Positions 34,580 to 46,153 of a stretch of DNA of 64,000 nucleotides are shown one piece after another. Below the pieces are notes generated by a model. It saw only the letters and a list, made by a program, of their open reading frames with translations. It did not search any database and was not told the origin of the DNA. A program made the position numbers and the translations under genes. The DNA is taken from contig NC_044012.1 in assembly GCF_900496995.4 (NCBI RefSeq), positions 25,867,606 to 25,931,605 on the forward strand. The letters are read 5' to 3'. Origin of the DNA: Aquila chrysaetos chrysaetos (lineage: Eukaryota > Chordata > Aves > Accipitriformes > Accipitridae). Each line of letters opens with the position of its first letter. Position 1 is the first letter of the stretch.

Positions 34580-36001
34580 CTGAAACACACAAGACTGAGA
34601 CAGCACAAAGCTGAAAGCTCAGATACCAATATAATGGAGATTGTGCTTGGAAGAGAAAGAATAAAAGATAGGAAGCAGACCAGAAGGAGGCTGAAGATTT
34701 CAGTTTTGTCTCAGCAGCCATGTCCATTTTCTTATCTTCTCATGCTCTCCTTCTCTCCCCTGGCACAATCTCTGTTTCTTTTGACTCTTAATTATGGAGC
34801 CAATTTGATACATAAAAACACCACTAGGAATCAAAGAAATTGCGTATTTGAACTCAGGCTATCCCCCTATCCTTTACCATTTCTCCCCTCTTGAATCTGA
34901 CTCACTGTGACACTTGACCATTTCTTTTATAAATAACTGCAGAAAAGAACAGAAATACTGGCTAGCACTTATATAGTAACATTGTGTGCTGGTTCTGCAC
35001 CACCTGTAATCATTACAATTGTATGAGGCATGTTATTGGTATTCCAGATTTAAGGAAGAGGTAACTGAGGCTGAGAAGTGAATGTCTTGCCCAGAGCCAT
35101 TTGGTGAGGTAACTGGAGAGACGGAGTTAAAATTCAGGCAAGCCTGGTTGTTCATGACAGTGTTATTCCCCAATCTTTCAGATGCTACAGCTGGCACCAG
35201 GGCTCCCCTGCATGTTCTTTACACAGGTAAAATGAGCAGCAGCCACAGCCCTGAAGAGCTCATAAAGAGAGTTTTCTTGGCAGAATATCCCATGTTTGGG
35301 TGCAAATGCAGTATCAATGAGGTTTCCAGTATAACTAGGACTCCCGTGAATGTGGTGCCAGCTGTCCTGCTAAAGATGACTGAGGTGACAGATGACAGTG
35401 GCAGAACTAGGAGCTGTGTGTAATTTTGTGGACTCCTTTTCTTTAATCATAAGTTCAATTGATCACTCATAAAATCAATTTGCAGCTCCTCTTGGTCTCT
35501 GTCCTGCCTTACTAAAACCCATAAAATGAAAGGTTAGGAATAAAGAAAAGGAATAAAGTCCTGACCATAGCAAGTACATAATGTAATGCATGACAGGCTT
35601 CAAATTAGTTCAGAAATAATTGCAAAGAACAGGACAAAATATTATTGCTAATGGTGGCTTCCTAGTTCAGCCCAAGACTCAGAGTTAACATTTCTTGGTA
35701 GTCACCATTACAAGTCAATGAGAACAAAGTAAGGCAGATTCATAAAGACAGGATGATCAGGCTGGAGAAAATAGGAAATCACTAAATCTCCCTATAAATA
35801 AGTTTGCATATTCCAAACTTTCAACTGCTCTGAAAATGCTTGCCCTTTTACAACCTGCCACTGAATAAGTAGGAAACAGCTCTTTCTGAAAGAAAGCTTC
35901 AAACATTTCACACATTTCTGAGACTCACAGTTTTCTTTCAGTTAAAATCCTGCATTGTTACAGCAACATTGTAATAGCAATAATGTCAGGCTCAGACTTA
36001 C
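34580..36001 (-). other. 5' UTR intron of the 34202-34558 gene
   Basis: About 1.4 kb. An open frame at 35082-35423 lies inside it on the other strand, without family features. No repeat is recognised. Confidence 0.7.
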
Positions 36002-36061
36002 CCCTTCACAGCAAAGAGCAAGTCAGGAGAAATGGTTAGAGCAGCCCAGAACGGTAAGCGC

Positions 36062-36067
36062 TTTTAT
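36062..36067 (-). promoter_or_regulatory. TATA box of the 34202-34558 gene
   Basis: GCATAAAAGCGC on the minus strand. The conserved element GAGCAAAATAATTGCATTAT lies about 100 bases upstream, at 36166-36187. Confidence 0.8.
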
Positions 36068-39000
36068 GCCTTTTCTTAGGCAAGCAGGAGGATATGAAAC
36101 ATTCTTCATCTATGATGTCCTAATGCATTATTAAACAAAAATTCACTCCACCTGTAACTGCCCCAGATAATGCAATTATTTTGCTCAGCCACAGTGATTA
36201 CTGTTGCGTTCTTGTCATTACTCTGGCAAAGTTATTTTTTTTCTTTTATTGCTTTTTCCTATTTCTCTGATTGCTTCATAGAGCAAAGATTGCTCAGAGG
36301 TTTATCCATAAACACAATATGCTGACATACCTGAGATACTACCCCACTTTTCGAAGTCATGCAAGTAAGGGGGCATTGTGCAATTTATCCCATCATACCC
36401 ACGCACGCTAATTCCTATGACTCTGATATGAGGCACATTAGACTCCATAGACACCTTCCTACTGAGTTATAGGTTTGGAAATGGGAAGCATTTGTTCCCA
36501 TCCTCCTAGCCAAGAAACAAACACAAAGCACATGTCCCACTTCAAGCTTTAAAAGTACAGGTGGAGTAACCTATAAGCAGGGAGCTGCTGTTACCCAGCC
36601 CTGGCATGGGGGACAGGAGCCTCAGATAATTAGAAATTCATGTCTAGCTTTCATTGTCAGGGACTCTATGGGATCATTGCTGAAGACCTCAGGGCTCCTG
36701 AGTGATGAACAATTCATGGTTTGGGATGAAACAGGTCAGGGAGTCAAGCCATGCATCACCCTAGGAAAACTTTGGGCTGGAATCTTAAAGTGCAGTTTCA
36801 GCTGATGCAGAAGATTGGCTGCTTACTTCAGTAGATTTCTTCCTTAGATCCAGTACCCTGTCTTCAGTTATTTACTGATAAAACTATTTTCAATAAAGTC
36901 TACCCATTTTTTGTATCCAAGTTGGCATAATTTACAAATGCTTTTTTAACCTCAAGAAGACGAGTTCTTCCCCTCTAAAATCCATCCCCTTCTACGGAAT
37001 TTAAGGTTGAATTGCTAGTTTTGATAACCTTGAGACTTCTGTTCTAAAATGCTAATTTTATTTCAGTTCGTCCATCAGCATTTGGTAACTGTTACCAAAA
37101 CTGCAGTGTAATGTTGTACAGGTGACCCATGCAAGAACATTGAGGAAACCTCTTCTCCAGGGCCACCTTGGGATTTCCCTCAGTGTTGTTTCCTAGCAAT
37201 GCCTGGGGAGACACCCTTTAAAGCTACTGATAATTTATGGTGGAGGATACACATAGACAAGAAACGGGAGCAGAAACAAAGGGAAGAAGATGCTGTGGGG
37301 AAACAATCCACACGGTCTGTTCCTCCTGCCCAAACCACACCTGGTTTCACTTTGATTGGAAGCAGGTGATGACAGTGATGACATGTACCTACAGATACCT
37401 ACAGGTGAATCACGTAATTCTTGGAGATGCAACCCTCTTCTAACAATCCTACCCTCCTGAAAGGGCAAAGGGAGCCTATACTAGTATCAATACTGCTGAC
37501 ACCCCAAACTGCTTCTTTTGATTCATGATGTTCAGTGTTACAGCCACATGCTTTGCTTTTGTAATTTTACAGACCCACATCCAGATGCCATCTTAATGTT
37601 TTCTCCCATATAACGGAAGTTGCATGTGTTTTACTGACTTAAACCATTCACAGCCAATTTTGCCAGTGCAAATATGGTATAGTAAAATATTCAGAGACAA
37701 ATAGCTCTATGAAAAGCCATGTTAGCATGACATATGGACAACCTTTGCACAGATTCCTCATATGACAAATCACAGTACTGCTGTGGCACATATGAACCCA
37801 TTGTAAGCAAACAATCATCAAACCGATTTACTAAATTAACATAAAATATTTTTATCTATATCAAGCACATAATTTTATTGTAACACCATCAAAAAAGACA
37901 TTCAAACGTATCTGCAAAAACTTCCATGCGTTGTTTTTGGATTATTTCTTTACAAGTGTGACTAAAAACTCCTCCTAGCTAGCTTGGATGAACATCACAA
38001 TCAAGAATAGCAAAGGGACATCCTTCATTTCAGTTTGTTATTGAATCCAAACTCTGCTTATTATGCCCAGGTATTTCTGTGCATTTCTTCCAAGCCCATG
38101 GTGAATGGCTGTGGAGTCAACCATCCAAGAGTATATCTCATCCAGTGTGGGTGGAATTTGTCTCATCTGGTAACAAAGCACACCCAGGTTGTACTGGCAT
38201 GTCTACTACACCCTAGGAGGAGTCAAATAACAGCACATGAGAATAGCAATGAAAAATTAGTAACTGCCAACAAGGAGGGGTTGAGTAGCACTTTCTGTTT
38301 GAGGAACAGTATTTCTAAGTTCTTAAAAAATAATATTTATGCCTTGGTATGGCTATACTTCAAGCCAAAATGCATGACTGCTGTTGATGTGGACACATTA
38401 AACTCTGTTGCTGAAATGGCCACAAAACCTAGCTGGGACCATAAAATAAATATTCATAGGGATAACACAAGATTCAGCACTGTGATCTTGTGGCTTAGCT
38501 GAGAGCGTGACTCAAGCTGAGTAAATCAGAGTTGTCTCAGACACCTCTAGACAAGGTGAATTCATGTCTCTGAGCTGAAGTGTTGGCATACCCTCAACTT
38601 ATCTTGAAAATCGTGGTGCCATTTCCAGATCAGAATTACTGATGCCTATCTGGGACCTGCTGAGATAGCATTGTTGTCAAGATGAAAGTGTCTTTTGGGG
38701 GGGGTTGGTTGTTTTTTTCTGAGATGACACCAAACTGTTCCCAGCTTCCTTGGGAGCAGAGAGGTTCTCCAGTTTCCAGCAGTTCCTTTCTTGGAGTCTT
38801 TGATTTTTTAAAACTCTTCCTTAAATATCAGAGCTGCTTGTATTATTCTGATGATATGCCTGTGTAACAGCAGACTCTTTTATCTGATATAGGTGGAATA
38901 CAATCCTAACAGCCTAATCAGGCACAGGATGCCATCTTAATGCAGTCTGCTATTAAAGTATTTCTAGGCTATATTTCCATGTGTCCCAAAGACACGATTT

Positions 39001-39416
39001 TGGTATTCTCTTCAAAACACAGTGTGCAAGGTTCAGCCAGCTCCTTGTGCACAGCAACAATACAGATATAAAGAGAGGACAAAAGTAAAGTGGATGTATT
39101 TATTTTAATATAAAAATATATCTATGCTAAATATTGGCATATTCTTACCCTAATAACAGCACTGTGCATATGTATTCTTTGACTGAGTCCTGAAGCACAC
39201 ATACTTCCCAGTGCAAAGGCATTTTTATGACGGCGTTAACCATGTAAGATGCTGATTCTGGTTCCAGCTGCTGGGAAGGAGGAGTTATGCATTGCACAGG
39301 ACATATCCTGGCCCTATGCATGTAGGTGCATTTATAATCATCAGCTAATAAAGGAATGTAAGGGAGAGAGGTGTGAAGAAAGGCTAGAATAAAACAAAAA
39401 GATAATGCTAGTATTA
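36068..39416. other. Intergenic region lacking the expected plus-strand gene
   Basis: By the alternating pattern a plus-strand beta-keratin should lie here, between two minus-strand genes. I find no core motif on either strand. The largest open frame (38035-38502, plus) has no family features. ATAAAG at 39344-39349 and GATATAAAGAG near 39065 could be leftovers but are too common to count. Confidence 0.5.
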
Positions 39417-39437
39417 GGATGCAGCATGATTTTTATT
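39417..39437 (-). terminator. Poly(A) signal plus TGCATCC end motif
   Basis: On the minus strand AATAAA (39437-39432) is followed by TGCATCC (39423-39417), about 590 bases after the stop of the 40029 gene. Confidence 0.85.
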
Positions 39438-39957
39438 AGGAACAAGAAATGGCATTTACAATAAAAAAAAAAAATTGAAGGAATGTTTCTAGTTTCTCAG
39501 ACCTGATTACAAGCAATTTGTCAACAAGGAATGAATGTTTCACACAAGGTGCTCTTTCTTCCCTACAGCAAACCTAATTTTGCCAACCAAGTTCTGCTTT
39601 GCAGCATGCAGGAAGGCTTTGTTGAGCACAAAAGCCTAAACATATGGAAGAGCAAAGTAACTTCCCTGATATAAATTTTTTTACATCTTCTAGGTTGAAC
39701 ATGAAAACAGAAAACCAGTACATGTGTTCACAGAGAGGCTAAAGCACAAAACGAACCAATTTCTCACCCACATTGTCAGAATGGAAAACACACATTTTGA
39801 GAAACCAGTGCAGCTTTACAGCAACAACATCACAAGCACAAAAAGCATCAGAAGGACAAGCAGAAGAGCAGTTCCCATGGGTGCTGAGCAGCACCCATAT
39901 GTCCCGATGGATTAGTTGGGAGTCATGGGTGCCCAAGGCTTTGGAGAGCTCCACAAC

Positions 39958-40606
39958 TCAGTTGCACATCCGTGTCTTGCCATCAGTTCCCTCGCTGTTT
40001 CTCTTGGCATCCACACCTTCTGCCATGCTTAGCATGGCCCACAGCCCCCATAGCGCTGGCTCCAGAGCTGGCTGGAGGAGGACAAGGAGCCCCCATAGAT
40101 AAGGGAGCCCTGCAGGCCCCTGGGGCGGCCCAGCCCCAGTGGGGCTGAGGTGCCCACAAAGCTCTCCTGAGGGCAGGAGCTGAGGATGGGGCCTGGGAAG
40201 GTGATGACCACGGGTGGTGGGTAGACCACGGCACGCGAGTCCCCGCAGGAGGTGACACAGGGCTGGTTCCAGGCGTTGGTGATGGGCTGCAGGCAGGCCA
40301 TCTTGCAGGGTGGGGAGCAGCGGGAGCTGAGCTGCTGGCTGGAGGACATCCTTTGGGCAGGGAGATGAACCTGCAACACACCGGGGAGCCTGAGTCAACC
40401 CACTGCTCGTGAGCTGCTGCACAGACCACCCTGCTCTGCCTCACCAGCAGCAGGGAGGGCTCATAGTGTGCCATATGCTGTTGCTCTGCTAAGGCTCGGG
40501 TGCTTTTTCTCTCTCTTTCTCTTCTCCCTTCCGTGCCCTCCTTCCTCCCTCCCAGGCATCTCCTCTGCGCTCTCCCAGGCTCTCTGCACGCTGAGCGCTG
40601 CCCAAG
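39958..40606 (-). repeat. Left arm of 649-bp identical inverted repeat
   Basis: It pairs with 42623-43271. Every corresponding coordinate sums to 83229 (start codons, stop codons, both ends), so there is no indel between the arms. By eye the sequences match throughout. Outside the arms similarity drops at once on the intron side and becomes patchy on the 3' side. Confidence 0.88.
40029..40349 (-). CDS. Short keratinocyte-type beta-keratin, 106 residues
   Basis: Starts MSSSQQLSSRCSPPCKMACL, with the beta core at about 36-69 ([20 protein letters not shown], then ILSSCPQES). The Gly/Tyr repeat region is very short, and the tail runs through SSSSQLWSQRYGG to CGPC. It is among the shortest products of the cluster. 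The start is ATG 40349; the open frame reaches further upstream only through a GTG at the splice acceptor. Exon 2 starts at 40370, the intron is 40371-40821, and the donor is TTGA|GTAAGT. The coding exon, adjoining intron and early 3' UTR look identical base for base to the divergent gene at 42880 across about 649 bases. Confidence 0.94.
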   Translation of the reverse strand: MSSSQQLSSRCSPPCKMACLQPITNAWNQPCVTSCGDSRAVVYPPPVVITFPGPILSSCPQESFVGTSAPLGLGRPRGLQGSLIYGGSLSSSSQLWSQRYGGCGPC

Positions 40607-40883
40607 CTGGCTACCCCCAAAGTGACCTGTGGCAAACAAGCTGGAGATCACCCGTCACTAGGTTTTGCAGCAAAACCCACTACATCTACCAAAGCCTGTG
40701 AAAGGCCTGCATTTTTAAGGAAAAAGAGGCATAAGACAAGCAGAGTATTTCTGAAAGCTTCAGTTAAACCTACTCAAGCATGATGCTTTAAGTCAGAAAG
40801 ACCAAGTAGGGTCAAACTTACTCAAGACACCAAAGATGAGAAGTAAAGAGCAGCTGTCTGAGGCTGGCTGTGCTGTGAGTCCT

Positions 40884-40890
40884 TTTTATA
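40884..40890 (-). promoter_or_regulatory. TATA box of the 40029-40349 gene
   Basis: GGTATAAAAAGG on the minus strand. An AACTATTTGCATGAATGAGG element lies about 100 bases upstream, at 40986-41005. Confidence 0.8.
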
Positions 40891-42234
40891 CCCTTTCTTG
40901 GACTGCCCACTGGCCTATGACACTTCATGAACAAGATCTTAATTATCTCCCAAACACACAGATTACATGTCACTCCTCAACTCCTCATTCATGCAAATAG
41001 TTTCCTCACTGTTAACAAGTATTACTCACCCCAGATTTTCCTCTAGTGTCTCCCAGGTTCTTCCTTCTTAGAAATCACTCAACTGACTTCCCCAGGTTTG
41101 CAGTATGTCAATTTATTTTTTTTCTTACAGATACTGAAGCTTCTGTTTCCAAAGTTGTTTTCATACTCTATGTTCATTACAATGTTTTAATTCTGGATAT
41201 CCCTTTCTTGGGGATTGTTATTAAATTTTCTCTGGGAATATCAAGAAATATGCAAAAGTTTTAATTCTTTTTCTGTCCTGGTACAGGTCAGTGTTGAGAC
41301 ACTGAATCACTGAGGATGCTGCAAACACCCAAGCGAGGTGTGGCATTGCAACTGTCTCCCATAGGAGTTAGGAGTTTCGTGTTCAGCTCCCTTTACTTTC
41401 AGCCACAGCCCCTGGGGTCTGCTCTTGCAGTAGGGTCTCTCCTTGGGAACAAAAGGAAGCACATGGGGCTAGACCCCAACCTCAGGTGTCCTGTAACACA
41501 GGATAAAGCATCCCACTCCCCTGTGTGGCTTTAAAGGATAGTCTTGCTTTAGTATATTCAGATCCAAGTAAAAAAAAACCCTCACTATTTTAATAGTTAT
41601 TGATGGATTTTCCTCACATCAGACACAGGGTCATAATATTGCTGCAGTCAGAAGGATGTGCTAGCCTGCATGTATTGGTACCATGGTGTGAAGTCTTCAG
41701 AGGGACATGGGAAGGAATGTGTAGTTGTGGTTTTCTGTTCAGAGGCAAAAGAAAATACAGAAGACCTGCAAGAGTTTATAAAACAAATCACCTCTCTGCT
41801 TTAGTGTGCTGTATCAGACCTGCAGTGCGTAGCTGGGACAAGGAACAAAGCAGATGGAGTAAATCTCCCATCTTTATTCCAAGTATAAGCCCTACAGTGC
41901 TTCAGCTCAATATCAGCAGGGATTTAGAGAAGAAAATCAGTCCACAGTGCATTGCACTACTTGTGGTACTGAGGTGTGCTTGAAAAATACTGGCTATGTG
42001 GAGCAATTGCGTAAATAAGGTAGTTCTCCAACATTTTTGTCACATTGGTAAAATCAGCAAAATGTTTCAGGAAGTTAAGCTGCTTCAAGAAGTTTAAGAA
42101 AGAAACAAGAGGGTGTTGGAAGAAACTAATAATTGTCCAAAGATGAACAAAACTATCATAGAAGCCTGGGGAGTGATGTGCATTCTTGTGTTTTGTAACA
42201 AACTAAACCTGAAACACAAAGGATGTCTCAACAC
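40891..42234. promoter_or_regulatory. Divergent promoter region of the fourth pair
   Basis: It lies in the single-copy loop between the two identical arms and holds both promoters. No gene is supported in it. Confidence 0.55.
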
Positions 42235-42263
42235 CCCCAGGCAATCCAGGAGATGGTATATAA
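42235..42263 (+). promoter_or_regulatory. CCCCAGGC motif and TATA box
   Basis: CCCCCAGGC at about 42234-42242 precedes GGTATATAAGG (TATATAA 42257-42263). The TATA core differs from the TATAAAA of the other genes. GAACAAAACTATCATAG lies at about 42146-42162. Confidence 0.75.
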
Positions 42264-42622
42264 GGGCTTCTGGCTCAGAAGTCCTCAGATCACAGGTCCC
42301 CACCTCTCCTCTTTGTTGATCCACGTAAGTCTGATCCCTTCATTATCTCTTTTATCTTTAGGTACAGTGGGTTTGCGTTATTTTTAACCAACTCCTGCAC
42401 ATGCAGTCTGAACCTCAACAACGTCAGCACCTAACTTTGCATGAAGAATTTTTTCTTGATATTCTCCCTGGCAAACAGGGCAGCTGCAGACCTGTCCAAG
42501 CTGCACTGCAGCTGCTACAACAGGTCAGAGGGGTTCAGCCAAGATGGGGCTCAGTCCAGGTGTTTTTACTCTTGAGCTCAGGGTGAACTGTCTGGTGCAC
42601 CTGGGCACAGCTTCTCAGCTGT

Positions 42623-43271
42623 CTTGGGCAGCGCTCAGCGTGCAGAGAGCCTGGGAGAGCGCAGAGGAGATGCCTGGGAGGGAGGAAGGAGGGCACGGAA
42701 GGGAGAAGAGAAAGAGAGAGAAAAAGCACCCGAGCCTTAGCAGAGCAACAGCATATGGCACACTATGAGCCCTCCCTGCTGCTGGTGAGGCAGAGCAGGG
42801 TGGTCTGTGCAGCAGCTCACGAGCAGTGGGTTGACTCAGGCTCCCCGGTGTGTTGCAGGTTCATCTCCCTGCCCAAAGGATGTCCTCCAGCCAGCAGCTC
42901 AGCTCCCGCTGCTCCCCACCCTGCAAGATGGCCTGCCTGCAGCCCATCACCAACGCCTGGAACCAGCCCTGTGTCACCTCCTGCGGGGACTCGCGTGCCG
43001 TGGTCTACCCACCACCCGTGGTCATCACCTTCCCAGGCCCCATCCTCAGCTCCTGCCCTCAGGAGAGCTTTGTGGGCACCTCAGCCCCACTGGGGCTGGG
43101 CCGCCCCAGGGGCCTGCAGGGCTCCCTTATCTATGGGGGCTCCTTGTCCTCCTCCAGCCAGCTCTGGAGCCAGCGCTATGGGGGCTGTGGGCCATGCTAA
43201 GCATGGCAGAAGGTGTGGATGCCAAGAGAAACAGCGAGGGAACTGATGGCAAGACACGGATGTGCAACTGA
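42623..43271 (+). repeat. Right arm of 649-bp identical inverted repeat
   Basis: It pairs with 39958-40606 and contains the last ~235 bases of the intron, the coding exon and the first ~70 bases of the 3' UTR. Confidence 0.88.
42880..43200 (+). CDS. Short keratinocyte-type beta-keratin, 106 residues
   Basis: The protein is identical to that of the 40029-40349 gene, transcribed in the opposite direction. ATG is at 42880 and TAA at 43198-43200. Exon 1 ends at 42324 (CCAC|GTAAGT), the intron is 42325-42858 with acceptor TGTTGCAG, and exon 2 starts at 42859. The promoter, exon 1 and most of the 3' UTR differ from the partner, so the two genes can be regulated separately although they make the same protein. 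Confidence 0.94.
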   Translation: MSSSQQLSSRCSPPCKMACLQPITNAWNQPCVTSCGDSRAVVYPPPVVITFPGPILSSCPQESFVGTSAPLGLGRPRGLQGSLIYGGSLSSSSQLWSQRYGGCGPC

Positions 43272-43751
43272 GCTTAGGAGCACAGCTCTCTGAAGCAGTG
43301 GGAACCTATGGGTGCTGCTCAGCACCCATGGGAACTGCTCTTCTGCTTGTCCTTCTTATGTTCTTTTTTTTTTTTTATGTCAGTTTTCTCAAAATGTGTC
43401 TTTTCCATTCTTAGAAACCAAATTACTGATTATGCAAAAATTGTTTCTCACTGTTAGAGCACTAAAGCAGTAGTGTCACTCAAAACTGGTCCATTTATGG
43501 TTTTGTTTGTTTGGGACCATGAATTTTTTTCTTTGGTAGTTTATATCAATACCCATATGTCTAACAGCAAAGATCCACAGATGTCACCTTGCAGTGTGAT
43601 TTGTCCAGTCCATTTGAAACTTTAACCAAGAAAGCAGAACAATGTACTGAAAATAAATCAGTTTGATGCAGACTATTAAGTTGGCCCTTTATTAAAACAC
43701 TGAGTCGATCTTGTGTTTTTCCTTTGCTTAAAACGTACACTTTTTGTTCTC

Positions 43752-43757
43752 AATAAA
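43752..43757 (+). terminator. Probable poly(A) signal
   Basis: AATAAA at 43752-43757, about 550 bases after the stop. An earlier AATAAA at 43652-43657 is an alternative. Neither is followed by a clean TGCATC(A/C), unlike the other genes. Confidence 0.6.
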
Positions 43758-45244
43758 CACTTATGAATGCCTCCAAATAACATTCACCTGTTTGCTTTCT
43801 TCTCTGTTTTGTGGTAATGCAGCCTCTGCAAACCAACGGAACCAAACCTTCCCCTTATCTTAGAGATCTGTAGATGAGTGTTATGCTCTTACAGACAGTG
43901 TTTACATAATACCCATTGATTCATTCATCAGGAAACTCTGCTTAGAACATGCAGAGCTTGCCTGTGTGCCTGATTTAATCTTTACAAGGGAGCAGTTGTG
44001 AGAGAACTGCCCAACCCTTAGATAAAATATTCAAGACCAGTGTGAAGTACTAAATAGCCACTCCAAAAGTATTTTAATAGCTCATCCCTACTTCCCCTAC
44101 ATTTCCATGGGTTTTTTACCAGAGCTATTGTAATGCCATATACCATTAAAAAAAAAAAAAAAAATTAGATTATGGTATAATTCTATATGACACAGAGAAG
44201 TAAAGAGAATATTAGTCAATGCACAGCAACAAAGGGAACTTCCCAGAGACATTCAGAGACAGAAAACTAGCTAGTGATGAAACCCCAGTCTGAGATATAG
44301 GAAACTTGAATCTGCCTTCTTACTCTGTACTTTCATATCTAGCTTTCTGAGATCATAAAACTGCCTCAGGTGGGATCATAAATGCCCAAGAGCAGATATC
44401 TTTTGCTAGCTTAACTTCTTATTACTGTGCAAAGTAAAGGAGCCTCCTGGCAGAATCCTAAGAAATAGGGAAGCAGAAATTGGAGCCTACAAAAGGTCAG
44501 CAGAGTCACATTTCAAAAAGCAACTAAAACAACCAGAAGAAGAATGTAATAAAGGAAAATAGAGCTAGGCAGTTCTCAATAAATAGGGAGCAGTGATCCA
44601 GCAGTGCTCAGGGACCAGCTGGAAGCAATAAAAAATTGCTTCGAGGTAAATAGAGCAATTAGCCAAGTAGCCCCTCAGCTGTTGTTCACTGTTGCATTAA
44701 CCCTATTTAGCATAGTACTGCAGAGCACCTAGTCTTTCTTCTCAGCACCTCTCTGGAATTCTGGATCATCATATAGTGTTTTAAGTACAAGTAAATGGGG
44801 AGGATTGAATATGTAATGAAGATATAGCCAGCTATGTCCTTCTGTAGACAGCTGGATGTTACCTATTCTGTTGCAGGTGTGCTGGGCTAGCTGCGACTTT
44901 CCAGTAAGTGTCCTATGGTCTCTTGTTTTACTTCCTGCATGTGTGTGTCTGGCCATAAAAATAATGGTAATCCTCCCTTCCATTCCCTGTATTGTTTTCT
45001 GTCTCCAGTAATTTTCTAGCAGTGCAAATTGGTGCAGTACAAGGTCTAAAGCAGGCATACAACATGGGAAAACTCATTGCTGAACAGAGGACTAATAGGG
45101 TGGTTTTGATCCGTTAAGGTCTTTACTCATCTCTTGCTACAGGGCTTAACTAGGATGGAAGCACCAACACTCTGCACAGGAGAATCTCTCAATTGTGTTG
45201 TTTCATAAAAACAGACAGAAAGCAAAACCAGAATGCTAAAATTA
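43758..45244. other. Intergenic, tail-to-tail gap
   Basis: AT-rich, with a run of 17 A at 44148-44164. A minus-strand open frame at 44729-45058 has no recognised features. I see no gene. Confidence 0.55.
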
Positions 45245-45267
45245 TGATGCAGTGTGATTTTTTTAAT
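45245..45267 (-). terminator. Poly(A) signal plus TGCATCA end motif
   Basis: On the minus strand ATTAAA (45267-45262) is followed by TGCATCA (45251-45245). Confidence 0.85.
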
Positions 45268-45700
45268 GGGTGATAGAGGAGGAAAGTTTACAAAAGCAAA
45301 ATATGATCATACAGAAAATGAGGAATTTGAGGCTTTTACAAATGAGGTTTCTTGTTTCAGGAAATTTCACTTCAAGCACAGTGTTCTTTTCTTCTTTTGT
45401 AGCTGTAAGTTTGATGATGCAGTCCAGTTTTCATCTGTTAACGTAACTCTTGATTGACATCAGGCAGTGTCAAGTGGGAGAAATCACAGTATACAAACTT
45501 TTCCGTTATGCTTCTTGTATAATGTTATTAGATTGAATATAGAAGGAGTATGAATCATTTGAAAATTTGGACTGTGAGAAGAGTAGAAGAACACATTCAT
45601 AGCTAAGAAAGGAGAAGTACATAAGCAGGTACAAGCACAAATACAACATAAAGTGTTAGCAAGAATCAGCCTTTTTATGTCACCATCTTAAAACCCCATC

Positions 45701-46132
45701 TTACTCTTGAGTTTGGATCTTGCATTCAGTATCCTGACTGCTCTTGGTGTAAGTATACTCCTGCTGGGTTTGGCAGGGCTCACACCTTCTAGAGCGATAA
45801 CTACTGAATCTCTGAGAGCAATAAGGGTATGAGAACTTGCTTTCCTGTGATGCCTCATAAGCAAAAGAACCTCTGTAGCCATAAGATCCCCCATAGCCAA
45901 GTGAGGTCCCAATAGCAGCTGGTGCTGAGGATCCCACTACACTTTCTTGAGGGCAGGAGCTGAGAATTGGCCCAGGAAAAGTGATGACAACAGGAGGTGG
46001 GTAGACCACTGCCCTGGAGTCACCACATGATATGACACAGGGCTCGTTGCAGGCATTGGCGATGGGCTGCAGGCAGGCCACCTCGCATGGTGTGGAGCAC
46101 TGGTTGCTGCACAGCTGTCTGTAGGAGGACAT
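45701..46132 (-). CDS. Keratinocyte-type beta-keratin with stop-loss extension, 143 residues
   Basis: Starts [20 protein letters not shown], with the beta core at about 36-69 ([20 protein letters not shown], then ILSSCPQES). A short Gly/Tyr region and the usual tail ([10 protein letters not shown] at 111-120) follow. Where the family stops (TGC TAA ACC) this gene has CAA at 45772-45770, so translation continues for 23 residues ([20 protein letters not shown], then TQE) to a stop at 45701-45703. The extension is polar and adds one Cys. Exon 2 starts at 46153, the intron is 46154-47259 (with a CR1 fragment), and the donor is CTGA|GTAAGT. No plus-strand partner is visible on its promoter side. 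Confidence 0.92.
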   Translation of the reverse strand: MSSYRQLCSNQCSTPCEVACLQPIANACNEPCVISCGDSRAVVYPPPVVITFPGPILSSCPQESVVGSSAPAAIGTSLGYGGSYGYRGSFAYEASQESKFSYPYCSQRFSSYRSRRCEPCQTQQEYTYTKSSQDTECKIQTQE

Positions 46133-46153
46133 TGTTCTGTAGTGGAAGTGGAT

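Noticed and set aside
40350-40379. Upstream start giving a 116-residue keratin (also 42850-42879)
   Set aside because: The supposed first codon is GTG and lies within the intron's acceptor region; MSSSQQ at 40349 and 42880 fits the subfamily start.
39958-43271. Identical 154- and 163-codon or longer frames in both inverted arms
   Set aside because: They are other frames of the duplicated keratin exon; their identity reflects DNA identity, not coding.
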